Source: UKL13-2 sp044346745
Lineage (GTDB): Bacteria > Pseudomonadota > Gammaproteobacteria > Burkholderiales > Usitatibacteraceae
Direction: 5' to 3'
DNA length: 38,462 nucleotides
Assembly (NCBI GenBank): GCA_044346745.1
Contig: JBIIYQ010000013.1
Coordinates: 1-38,462, forward strand
How positions within the stretch are numbered: the stretch's first letter is position 1; each line of letters opens with the position of its first letter. Shown in pieces: positions 23,767 through 31,475 of the stretch. The notes under the pieces were generated by a model, which saw only the letters and a list, made by a program, of their open reading frames with translations, had not been told where the DNA came from and searched no databases. The translations under genes and the position numbers were made by a program.

Positions 23767-24339
23767 TTGGACGCGTTTAAGGCAATTCTCTCCGTCGCGC
23801 TGCGAATCGCCTTGGCGGCTGCGTTCACCAGTTTCGCCTATTGGAAGATGGGTGGACTTATCCCAGCAGTTCTGTCGGCTCCGATCTGGGGTGTACTTCT
23901 AGCAAAACCAATCCTTGAGGCTCTGGCAGGCTACTATAGATGGGCCAAAAAGCAGCCCTACATCCCATGGCAAGGCCGCTATTACGAGTTCGAAAACATC
24001 CATATTCGCGTCTTTGAAGATGATTTCGGACACTTATGGTTTTGTGACAAAGACGTGTTGAAGGTGCTAGGCCAATCCGTTTCCAAAACGTACCAAGTTG
24101 CTTACGCCGAATCCGACTATCGGGCGATACCCGGTGAGCGGTTTAAGGGCTTCTCAGAAAACGCAGTCATTCTTGTCGTCTCCCGCATCCGGCATCCGTC
24201 CGCCGGAAAGTTCAAGTTTTGGCTGGAGCGCGAGGTGTTGGCGCCACATCACAAGAAGCGCGAAAAGGCGGGATTGCCGTCCAGCGCAAGACACCAAGAG
24301 AAAGATCCGTTCAGACCGATGGATACCAGCAAACCGTGA
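23767..24339 (+). CDS. Membrane protein with Bro-N-like domain, function unknown
   Basis: 190 residues from a TTG at 23767 (a TAA precedes it, so this is the first possible start; no ATG fits). Residues about 5-50 form two hydrophobic helices. Residues 70-165 resemble the Bro-N/antirepressor fold: FENIHIRVFEDDFGHLWFCD, then KDVLKVLGQS, a middle part with GFSENAVILVVSRIRHPSA and the closing KFKFWLEREVLAPHHKKREK, which parallels the F-x-x-W-v-x-x-EVLP-x-I end of phage Bro-N proteins. Bro-N domains usually bind DNA in phage or virus proteins and are cytosolic; here one is tethered to a membrane. The C-terminal 25 residues are polar. It is divergent from rpsB and has no evident promoter or operon partner. 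It could be a domesticated phage gene. Confidence 0.65.
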   Translation: MDAFKAILSVALRIALAAAFTSFAYWKMGGLIPAVLSAPIWGVLLAKPILEALAGYYRWAKKQPYIPWQGRYYEFENIHIRVFEDDFGHLWFCDKDVLKVLGQSVSKTYQVAYAESDYRAIPGERFKGFSENAVILVVSRIRHPSAGKFKFWLEREVLAPHHKKREKAGLPSSARHQEKDPFRPMDTSKP

Positions 24340-24383
24340 CGTGTGGGCCCACCGCAAGCGAGGGGATGGCAGCACGGTCGGCT

Positions 24384-24391
24384 GATATAAT
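24384..24391 (+). promoter_or_regulatory. Extended -10 promoter candidate for map-glnD
   Basis: TGATATAAT: a consensus TATAAT (24386-24391) with the TG of an extended -10 element, and no good -35. A start near 24398 would give a leader of about 105 bases before map. Confidence 0.6.
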
Positions 24392-24502
24392 TTAGGCTTC
24401 GCTCGGAACAATTTGGGTCGTACCAGTCGATAAATGATGCGCCTGCAAATGCGCGTGCCGCATCCGGTCGATGCAACGCCCTCGAACTTACGAAGAATCA
24501 AA

Positions 24503-25318
24503 ATGAACGTCGTGTTGAAATCCGAGACAGACATAGCAGGGATGCGTATTGCGGGCCGTCTCGCCTCTGAGGTTCTCGACTACATCACGCCGTACATCAA
24601 ACCCGGCGTGACCACCGGCAAGCTCGACAAACTGTGTCACGACTACATGGTCGACGTACAGGGCACGGTACCCGCGACGCTCGGTTATGCGCCGCCCGGG
24701 CATCGCCCCTACCCAGCCTCATGCTGTACTTCAGTCAATCATCAGGTCTGCCACGGCATTCCCGGCGACAAAGTACTCAAGCACGGCGACGTCATCAATA
24801 TCGACGTCACCGTCATCAACGATGGCTACCATGGCGATACGAGCCGCATGTTCTACGTCGGTGAGCCGTCAATCCAAGCCAAGCGCCTCTGTGAAACCAC
24901 CTATGAAGCGATGTGGCGTGGTATCCAGAAAGTGAAACCCGGCGCGACAATTGGCGATATCGGCCATGCCATCCAGACGCTCGCTGAAAGCAACGGGTTT
25001 TCCGTTGTTCGCGAATTCTGCGGGCACGGCATCGGACAAAAGTTTCATGAGGACCCGCAAATCCTGCATTACGGCAGGCCCGGACAGGGGATCAAACTAC
25101 AGGCGGGCATGATATTCACAGTCGAGCCAATGATCAACGCTGGAAAGAAGGATATTCGCATGCTGGGTGACGGCTGGACCGTTGTCACCGCAGACCACAG
25201 CCTCTCAGCGCAATGGGAGCACACCGTACTGGTGACACCGACGGGTTATGACGTGCTGACATTGTCGGCGGGCTCTCCACCACCACCGGTGGCTACCGCG
25301 ACGGTAGCACACGCTTAA
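24503..25318 (+). CDS. map: Methionine aminopeptidase, type I
   Basis: 271 residues from the ATG at 24503 (E. coli 264); a longer frame from 24434 has no family match and is rejected. Removes the initiator Met from new proteins after deformylation; the deformylase gene def lies 3 kb away on the other strand. The five metal ligands are visible: Asp in INIDVTVINDGYHGD (two Asp), His in EFCGHGIGQKFHEDP, Glu in FTVEPMINAGK and Glu in QWEHTVLV. The type I CCTSVNHQVCHGIPG block is present. The stop is 2 bases before the glnD TTG, so the two are probably co-transcribed. Confidence 0.96.
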   Translation: MNVVLKSETDIAGMRIAGRLASEVLDYITPYIKPGVTTGKLDKLCHDYMVDVQGTVPATLGYAPPGHRPYPASCCTSVNHQVCHGIPGDKVLKHGDVINIDVTVINDGYHGDTSRMFYVGEPSIQAKRLCETTYEAMWRGIQKVKPGATIGDIGHAIQTLAESNGFSVVREFCGHGIGQKFHEDPQILHYGRPGQGIKLQAGMIFTVEPMINAGKKDIRMLGDGWTVVTADHSLSAQWEHTVLVTPTGYDVLTLSAGSPPPPVATATVAHA

Positions 25319-25320
25319 GT

Positions 25321-27924
25321 TTGGTCGCCCCGGTGGTGAACACCGACCCGCGAACGCGTCTGGCCTACCTGAAGCCGCTACGCTACTGGCTCGCCGCCGA
25401 ACGCGCGGCGATCAAAGCACGTTATCTGAAGCGACCGCAACCGGATCGCAATCTGCGCCAACACTCCTCGGTCGTAGACGAGCTGATCTCACGTATCGCC
25501 ACGGACATCGGCCTGCCGAATGACGTCGCACTCCTTGCGGTCGGTGGATACGGTCGGGGGTTCTTGTTTCCCGCCTCCGACGTTGATGTGTTGGTATTGC
25601 TGCCGGAGAGGGAATACCCCGCCAGCCACACCGGCACAATTGAGGCGTTTGTAAGCCTGCTGTGGGATGTCGGTCTGGAACCTGGAATCTCGGTACGCAC
25701 CATCAGCGAGTGTGTCGAGGAAGCGTCCAAAGACATCACGGTCGACACCAGCATGTTGGAGGCTCGGTGGTTATGGGGAGACAGACAACTCGTCACGAAG
25801 CTATCGGCACAGCTCAACCGCGCGCGCGCCCTTCCCGCTTTTCTTGAAGCCAAGTTGGACGAGCAGCGACGTCGCCACGCGAGACACCACGATATCGCGC
25901 TAAATCTCGAGCCAAACATCAAGGAAAGCCCCGGCGGTCTGCGTGATTTGCAAACAGTGCTATGGATTGCCCGGGCGGCAAATATCGGTGGCGACGCTCT
26001 GGCTGACTGGTCTGCACTTGCCTCGGCAGGACTTCTCACCAACAGCGAGGCCAAACTTATCGCCAAACACCGGCGGGTACTGATCGACCTGCGCATTCGT
26101 CTGCATTACCTTGCGGGACGACGCGAAGATCGTCTCGTTTTTGACCATCAAACCACACTCGCCGAGCAACTCAAGCTAAAGCCAACACGGGCTAGGCTAG
26201 CCTCCGAGGTGCTGATGCGACGGTACTACCTATCCGCAAAAATCATTTGGCAGCTCAACTCAATTCTTCTCGCCAATCTGAGCGAGAAAATCTTGCGCAA
26301 GAAGCGCGATGTCGTCCGCAAGATCAATGAAGACTTCGAACTTGTGAACGGTAACCTTGCAGCGATCGATGTGGGCATGTTTCAGCGCGACCCAAGGGCC
26401 ATCTTTCACGCATTCTTGGCACTTCAGCGGACCCAGGAAGCAGAATTTTTTGCTGCGGAAACATTGCGGGCGATTTGGCGGCAAGTGCCAAATATCGGCC
26501 CCGCATTTCGAGAAGACCGCAACGTCAACGATACCTTTCTCGAAATTCTGCAAAGCGAGCGCCTGACCTTTACGCTAAGGCGGCTCAGCCGATACGGAAT
26601 TCTTGGCCGCTACCTGCCCGCCTTCGGGCGGATTGTCGGCCAAATGCAACACGACCTCTTTCATGTGTACACAGTGGACGAGCACATCCTGATGGTGTTG
26701 CGCAACATGCGTCGCTTGGTGCTACCGCGCTTTTCGCATGAGTTTCCTTTTTGCCACGAATTGGCGAGTGCGTTTAAAGAAAAACACCTTCTTTACCTAG
26801 CCTGTCTCTTCCACGATATTGCGAAGGGTCGTGGTGGAGACCACTCAAAACTTGGCACGCGCGATGCGCGTCGCTTTTGCCGACAGCTGGGGTTGCCCCA
26901 GCCGCAAATCGAGTTGGTTGAATGGCTCGTCGAGACGCATCTGATGATGTCTGCGACGGCCCAAAAACAAGATCTCTCCGACCCCGAGGTAATCTCACAA
27001 TTTGCGGCGCTGGTTGGCGACGAGTACCGTCTCACCGCGTTGTATCTGCTGACCGTTGCCGATATTCGGGGAACGAGCCCCCACGTCTGGAATGGTTGGA
27101 AAGCGAAACTGCTGGAGGAACTCTTCAGAGCGACAAGGAGGCTGTTGCGCGGTGACAGCGCAATCAATCCGCATTTCATCGAGTTCAAACGGCGCGACGC
27201 GCTCGCTCGAATGAACGCGGAGACTGAGCCACCGATTTGGCAGCATGTGAACGAGCGCTACTTCCAGCGCTTCGATGTTGACGATTTGACCTGGCACGCC
27301 AAAGCGATAGGGGAGGAAGTCGCACCGATCGAGCCGCGCATTTTTGTACGTGAGGATGATCACGCAGCATTGTTCGAAGTTCTGGTGATGACGCCCGATG
27401 AGGTCGGCGTATTTGCCCGAATCACCAACGCGTTCGAGCGCATGCAGTTCGACATTGTCTCAGCACGAATCTACACAACGACCAACGGGTACGCGCTTGA
27501 CAGTTTTCTGGTGCTGCCAAAATCACGCCAGACCTCGCGCAATCTCAGCCATTCACCAGCAATGTCGTCCGAACGCAGCATCCAGAAGGAGCTAACAAAA
27601 GTGCTGCTGGCCGCCGAGATTCCCGAACCGACGCACGCACGCTCCGCCCGGCAGGCAAAACACTTTCCCTTGGTACCCGAGATTTCGCTGCGCAAGTCAC
27701 GCGTCGCTCCGTTTTATGAAATCGGCATCACCTGCGCCGACAAACCGGGTCTGTTGTCGGCAATCGCCAGGGCGTTCAATGAATCGAACATCAACCTCCA
27801 CGACGCTCGAATCACTACGCTCGGAAGTCGTGCCGAGGACGTGTTCATCGTCGAACACGCCAAGTTAGCAGAGTCCGACTTTGCCGATTCGCTCAAACGT
27901 ACGCTGCTCGAAGCGGTGACTTAG
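25321..27924 (+). CDS. glnD: Bifunctional PII uridylyltransferase/uridylyl-removing enzyme
   Basis: 867 residues, normal for GlnD (858-900). Senses glutamine and adds or removes UMP on PII, controlling nitrogen metabolism. Domains in order: nucleotidyltransferase with AVGGYGRGFLFPASDVDVLV (from about residue 73, Gly-Gly and Asp-x-Asp), the ESPGGLRDLQT block, the HD phosphohydrolase with FHDIAKGRGGDHSKLG (His498-Asp499), and two C-terminal ACT domains (about 685-760 and 795-867, the second with GITCADKPGLLSAIARAFNE). The start is uncertain: TTG at 25321 follows the map stop closely, while GTG at 25333 or 25336 is also possible; none has a good ribosome binding site. Confidence 0.95.
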   Translation: MVAPVVNTDPRTRLAYLKPLRYWLAAERAAIKARYLKRPQPDRNLRQHSSVVDELISRIATDIGLPNDVALLAVGGYGRGFLFPASDVDVLVLLPEREYPASHTGTIEAFVSLLWDVGLEPGISVRTISECVEEASKDITVDTSMLEARWLWGDRQLVTKLSAQLNRARALPAFLEAKLDEQRRRHARHHDIALNLEPNIKESPGGLRDLQTVLWIARAANIGGDALADWSALASAGLLTNSEAKLIAKHRRVLIDLRIRLHYLAGRREDRLVFDHQTTLAEQLKLKPTRARLASEVLMRRYYLSAKIIWQLNSILLANLSEKILRKKRDVVRKINEDFELVNGNLAAIDVGMFQRDPRAIFHAFLALQRTQEAEFFAAETLRAIWRQVPNIGPAFREDRNVNDTFLEILQSERLTFTLRRLSRYGILGRYLPAFGRIVGQMQHDLFHVYTVDEHILMVLRNMRRLVLPRFSHEFPFCHELASAFKEKHLLYLACLFHDIAKGRGGDHSKLGTRDARRFCRQLGLPQPQIELVEWLVETHLMMSATAQKQDLSDPEVISQFAALVGDEYRLTALYLLTVADIRGTSPHVWNGWKAKLLEELFRATRRLLRGDSAINPHFIEFKRRDALARMNAETEPPIWQHVNERYFQRFDVDDLTWHAKAIGEEVAPIEPRIFVREDDHAALFEVLVMTPDEVGVFARITNAFERMQFDIVSARIYTTTNGYALDSFLVLPKSRQTSRNLSHSPAMSSERSIQKELTKVLLAAEIPEPTHARSARQAKHFPLVPEISLRKSRVAPFYEIGITCADKPGLLSAIARAFNESNINLHDARITTLGSRAEDVFIVEHAKLAESDFADSLKRTLLEAVT

Positions 27925-27938
27925 CCAAATTCGCTGAT

Positions 27939-28340
27939 CTAGCCGATCGACTTACCGTCGTTGAGCTTCAACCAACCGTAAATCACCCTGTACAGGTACC
28001 AAATCAGCACGGCCACGGGCAGCACCCATAAAAAAATCATGCCGATACCAAGCGTCAATAAGCCTAATATCCAGAACGCGCCCCACGCAAGGATGGCCCA
28101 TAGAATCCCGAACCAAAACGTCCGCGATAGCCAGCCATAGTGTGTATCGAGATACGTTCCACGCACATCACCTTGTTTGGCGGCACCGACAATCATGGCA
28201 ACGATGGCCAGCGTCCAGAAGGTAAACGGCGCCAAACCATGAAGCACATACAGAATGTGCAGCGTGTTTTTCTCCGACGATAAGTCGCGCTCGATGGCCG
28301 CTGGCGCGGAGGACGGTATAGAAGCAGTGGGATCACTCAT
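27939..28340 (-). CDS. DUF4870-like small membrane protein
   Basis: 133 residues, function unknown. A polar N-terminus of about 28 residues precedes three membrane helices: about 29-50 (LHGLAPFTFWTLAIVAMIVG), 70-97 and 100-125. A Thr-His-Tyr (DTHYGWLSRTFWFGILWAIL) follows the first loop; this matches the layout of DUF4870 proteins as I recall them. AAGGG lies 7 bases before the ATG. It lies 31 bases downstream of def and converges with glnD, only 14 bases separating the two stops; no terminator fits in that gap. Confidence 0.7.
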   Translation of the reverse strand: MSDPTASIPSSAPAAIERDLSSEKNTLHILYVLHGLAPFTFWTLAIVAMIVGAAKQGDVRGTYLDTHYGWLSRTFWFGILWAILAWGAFWILGLLTLGIGMIFLWVLPVAVLIWYLYRVIYGWLKLNDGKSIG

Positions 28341-28371
28341 GGCTTACCCTTTCCAGTTAGCCTTTATGCAG

Positions 28372-28911
28372 TCAGTCATCATCGTGCGGTGCCAGGTTCG
28401 GAAATAGGATCTCCGTAAATCCAAACTTCGACATATCCTTCATACGCATTGGGTAGAGCACGCCGTCGAGGTGGTCGCACTCGTGTTGAACAACCCGCGC
28501 ATGAAAACCCTCCACAGTACGATCGATGGGATTTCCGTCGGCGTCGAAGCCAGTGTAGCGGATATGATCATAGCGCCCCACCGCACCGCGAAGTCCAGGC
28601 ACCGAAAGGCAACCCTCCCAGCCCTGTTCGAGTCGATCGGATAGCGGCGTAATCACCGGATTGATCAAGACCGTAAACGGAACCAGCACACCCGGATACC
28701 GGGGGTTCTCACGCACTTCAAAAATCACAACACGGACGTTCTCGCCAATCTGTGGCGCGGCAAGCCCGGCACCATGGGCGTCGACCATGGTTTCTTTCAT
28801 ATCCTGAAGAAGCGACATGAGTTCAGCACTGCCAAATTTGTCGACCGGAAACTCGGTTGAGCGCTCCATCAACGATGGTGTGCCCATTTTCAAAATTGGC
28901 CGTATCGCCAT
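28372..28911 (-). CDS. def: Peptide deformylase
   Basis: 179 residues. Iron or zinc hydrolase that removes formyl from the initiator Met. The three family motifs are intact: GAGLAAPQIG, EGCLSVPGLRG with the metal-binding Cys, and QHECDHLDG with two metal-binding His and catalytic Glu. GAGGC precedes the ATG. This is probably one of several deformylases in the genome, because the classical def-fmt pair is not here; it instead follows the nucleoside phosphorylase by 47 bases. Confidence 0.95.
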   Translation of the reverse strand: MAIRPILKMGTPSLMERSTEFPVDKFGSAELMSLLQDMKETMVDAHGAGLAAPQIGENVRVVIFEVRENPRYPGVLVPFTVLINPVITPLSDRLEQGWEGCLSVPGLRGAVGRYDHIRYTGFDADGNPIDRTVEGFHARVVQHECDHLDGVLYPMRMKDMSKFGFTEILFPNLAPHDDD

Positions 28912-28958
28912 GCTTGCCTCAACTGATTAAGTCGGTGACAGGTCGTGCGCTGCGCGTA

Positions 28959-29729
28959 CTATTTGTAGCCCCGCGCCTCGGCCGACATTGCGGCATGCAA
29001 CTCTACCGCGCGCGCCAAGATTAGCTTCACTTTTTCCATGCCCACCTTTAGCACTGCGTCCGCTTCAGCCAGCTTGATGCCATCTGCCGAACTGCCCAGT
29101 CCCGCCGCATGATTCATGGATAAGGCCAGCGTGGCATAGGAGAGCTCCTGCTCTCTTGCAAGCGACGCCTCCGGCATTGTGGTCATTCCGACCATCGTGC
29201 ATCCGTCTCGTGCTAAACGTTCAACTTCAGCGCGTGTCTCCAGCCGTGGGCCCTGTGTAACACCCAATGTGCCGTTTTCGATCACATCAATTTTGGCTGC
29301 CTTTGCGGCGGCAAGGTAGAGAACCCGCGCTCTCGCGCAGTAGGGATCGGTAAAGTCAATGTGGGTCACAGGCGAATCGCCCTCAAAGAACGTGTGTTTG
29401 CGGCTGTGAGTGTAGTCGATCACTTGATCTGGCACGGCAAGCATGCCAGGCCCTAGGTTTGCGGCGACCCCGCCGACCGCGTTGACCGCCAACACGCGCA
29501 CCACACCGACCGACTTCAACGCCCAAATGTTGGCCCGATAATTCACTTCGTGTGGCGGCAATGTGTGGCCATATCCATGTCGAGCCAAAAACACGACGGC
29601 AGCATTGCCAATGCGCCCATAAGTCAAATAACCTGAGGGATCGCCGTACGGCGTCCGCACCACCTCTTTGTTGGTGATCTCCAAGTTGGGCAAGTTCGTT
29701 AGCCCGGTTCCGCCGATAACTGCAAGCAA
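28959..29729 (-). CDS. S-methyl-5'-thioinosine / purine nucleoside phosphorylase (PNP-MTAP family)
   Basis: 256 residues, trimeric PNP/MTAP family. Cleaves a purine nucleoside with phosphate to free base plus ribose 1-phosphate or its 5-methylthio form. Seen: MLAVIGGTGL at the start, FLARHGYGHTLPPHEVNYRA, AVNAVGGVAANLGPGML, TQGPRLETRAEVERL and MVGMTTMPEASLARE. In the base-binding loop the residue is Asn206 (LALSMNHAAG), where adenosine-type enzymes have Asp; this favours 6-oxopurines such as methylthioinosine, as in the Pseudomonas enzyme. The start is TTG with GGAG about 6 bases upstream. The neighbour hpt could salvage the hypoxanthine released. The exact substrate is not proven. Confidence 0.88.
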   Translation of the reverse strand: MLAVIGGTGLTNLPNLEITNKEVVRTPYGDPSGYLTYGRIGNAAVVFLARHGYGHTLPPHEVNYRANIWALKSVGVVRVLAVNAVGGVAANLGPGMLAVPDQVIDYTHSRKHTFFEGDSPVTHIDFTDPYCARARVLYLAAAKAAKIDVIENGTLGVTQGPRLETRAEVERLARDGCTMVGMTTMPEASLAREQELSYATLALSMNHAAGLGSSADGIKLAEADAVLKVGMEKVKLILARAVELHAAMSAEARGYK

Positions 29730-29770
29730 AGCGATCTCCGATACAATGATTTTTTTATGTCTTTAATTGA

Positions 29771-29806
29771 CGGGCGTTTCCAAGCATAAATGCTTCGAAA
29801 CGCCCG
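29771..29806. repeat. 16-base inverted repeat between hpt and the phosphorylase
   Basis: Arms 29771-29786 (CGGGCGTTTCCAAGCA) and 29791-29806 pair at 15 of 16 positions around a TAAA loop. No T-run follows on either strand, so it is a very stable hairpin but not a classical terminator. It may reduce transcription from hpt into the phosphorylase gene or protect an RNA end. Confidence 0.75.
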
Positions 29807-29848
29807 CCGATTGGCAAGTTTACCGCCTAGGGAACTTCAATTAACCTC

Positions 29849-29889
29849 GTCGTCCCGGCGCAACCCTTGTGGTTGTTCGCTGGAATGAC
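29849..29889. repeat. REP-like palindromic element
   Basis: Read on the minus strand it starts GTCATTCCAGCG and ends CGCCGGGACGAC, complementary apart from three G-U-compatible changes, with an inner CAACC/GGTTG stem. This recalls the common proteobacterial GTCATTCC...GGAATGAC interspersed elements, here degenerate. No second copy was seen in the window. Confidence 0.55.
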
Positions 29890-29945
29890 AATATTTTGCG
29901 AGTTTTTTGGAAATCCCCCCGATCAGGGCAACATAACCGACTGCC

Positions 29946-30503
29946 CTATTTTCGCCTGATGGCGCGAATTTCGCCAAGATTGCGCCACGCACCAGACACG
30001 TCCATACCGTAGCCGAAGACAAAGCGATTGGGTACGGTTAGGCCAACGTAATCTGCTTGCAGCGGTTTTGCTGCGTTGCGCTCGGCACCATAGTCCTTGA
30101 CACAAAAAACCGCGCATGCCACGGTCAACGCACCGTGACGTTTAAGCAATGCAACGATCGCGGCCAGTGTGACGCCCTCGTCAAGAATGTCGTCGAGCAG
30201 TAACACGTGTCGCCCGGCCACGTTGTCACGCGGTGCGACGCGCCAGGTCAGTTCCGTTCCAACTTTTGCGTTGCCATAGCGGGACGCCTGCACGATATCA
30301 AAATCACATGGGATCGTCAGCAGCGGGAGCAGTTGTCCCGTAAAGACCACCGCCCCACCCATGACGGACAGAATCAGCGGATGTTTGGTCGCGTAATCAC
30401 GATTGATTCTCGCCGCCACGCTGGCAGTCGCAGCGTCGACCTCTTGCTGGGAAAACAGCAAGTCCGAGTCGGTCATGATGGCATTGGCTTCCTCAAGAGT
30501 CAT
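29946..30503 (-). CDS. hpt: Hypoxanthine-guanine phosphoribosyltransferase
   Basis: 185 residues. Type I PRTase joining hypoxanthine or guanine to PRPP to give IMP or GMP. The PRPP-binding loop is VLLLDDILDEGVTLAAI with the acidic pair. LSVMGGAVVFTGQLLPLL forms the pyrophosphate-binding loop region, DIVQASRYGN the flexible loop, and VKDYGAE and YVGLTVPNRFVFGYGMD the base-binding end. It lies 72 bases after galU. Together with the neighbouring phosphorylase it would complete a purine salvage route. Confidence 0.93.
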   Translation of the reverse strand: MTLEEANAIMTDSDLLFSQQEVDAATASVAARINRDYATKHPLILSVMGGAVVFTGQLLPLLTIPCDFDIVQASRYGNAKVGTELTWRVAPRDNVAGRHVLLLDDILDEGVTLAAIVALLKRHGALTVACAVFCVKDYGAERNAAKPLQADYVGLTVPNRFVFGYGMDVSGAWRNLGEIRAIRRK

Positions 30504-30539
30504 AGCGTGGGTATGTTAGGAGTGCAAGAGTGATGTCGC

Positions 30540-30569
30540 AGCGCGGCAGGCAGCGAGGATCGCCGCGCT
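30540..30569. repeat. GC-rich hairpin between galU and hpt
   Basis: AGCGCGGC (30540-30547) and GCCGCGCT (30562-30569) pair perfectly over 8 bases with a 14-base loop. No T-run follows. It lies 6 bases from the galU stop and could mark an RNA 3' end or processing site. Confidence 0.5.
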
Positions 30570-30575
30570 TCGTGC

Positions 30576-31469
30576 TTAAGGTTTGGCCGTCAGCGCCTTA
30601 ATGTGCTCGGTGAAGGCCTTGCCGACTTCGGCATGTTTCATTCCCAGTGCAACTGTTGCCTGAAGATAACCGAGTTTTGACCCGCAATCATAACGAGTCC
30701 CTTCGAATTCATAGGCAAATACTTTTTCCTTCTTAAGCAGTGCCGCAATTCCGTCTGTGAGCTGAATTTCTTTGCCCACACCTCGTTGAATCTTTTCCAG
30801 GTGCGCGAATACCGCAGGAGTCAGGATGTAGCGCCCGACCACGCTCAAGGTCGATGGCGCATCCTCCGGTTTCGGTTTTTCCACAATACCGGACATCCGC
30901 GACACGCGTTCGCCGCGCTTCTTCGATACCGGTTTTGAATCGACGATGCCGTACGAAGACACTTCGCTCTTTGGCACTTCGACACAACCCAACACCGACG
31001 CGGCGTACTCTTCGTACCGCTGCACCATTTGCCGCATGACCGGAACCTTGGCGTCAATCAGGTCATCGGCCAGTATCACCGCAAACGGCTCATCTCCAAC
31101 GAGATGTTTTGCGCATAAAACGGCGTGCCCCAAGCCCAGCGCCTCAGGCTGACGCACATACACGTACTGAACGTTTGCCGGCAGCATATTGCGGACGTCG
31201 TCAAGTAGTTTTTGTTTTCCCTTGGCCTGTAATTCCGCCTCGAGTTCATAAGCTTTATCGAAGTGGTCTTCAATCGTACGTTTACCGCGACCAGTGACAA
31301 AGATCATTTCCGTGATGCCGGCAGCGGCGGCTTCTTCCACCGCGTATTGGATCAAGGGTTTATCCACCACCGGCAGCATCTCTTTCGGACTCGCTTTGGT
31401 GGCGGGCAAAAATCGCGTGCCAAGGCCTGCGACGGGAAACACGGCCTTGGTGATTTTTTTTGCTTTCAT
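30576..31469 (-). CDS. galU: UTP-glucose-1-phosphate uridylyltransferase
   Basis: 297 residues. Makes UDP-glucose for polysaccharides and LPS core. The nucleotidyltransferase signature AVFPVAGLGTRFLPATKASP with the following KEMLPVVDKPLIQYAVEEA is at the N-terminus; EALGLGHAVLCAK, FAVILADDLI (metal-binding Asp), the SGIVEKPKPEDAPS block and GKEIQLTDGIAALL follow. Length and motifs match bacterial GalU. It starts 6 bases after the ligA stop, so it is co-transcribed with smc-zipA-ligA. Confidence 0.96.
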   Translation of the reverse strand: MKAKKITKAVFPVAGLGTRFLPATKASPKEMLPVVDKPLIQYAVEEAAAAGITEMIFVTGRGKRTIEDHFDKAYELEAELQAKGKQKLLDDVRNMLPANVQYVYVRQPEALGLGHAVLCAKHLVGDEPFAVILADDLIDAKVPVMRQMVQRYEEYAASVLGCVEVPKSEVSSYGIVDSKPVSKKRGERVSRMSGIVEKPKPEDAPSTLSVVGRYILTPAVFAHLEKIQRGVGKEIQLTDGIAALLKKEKVFAYEFEGTRYDCGSKLGYLQATVALGMKHAEVGKAFTEHIKALTAKP

Positions 31470-31475
31470 CGGTTC

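Noticed and set aside
24434..24502. N-terminal extension of map
   Set aside because: The 23 extra residues match nothing in the family and overlap the expected leader.
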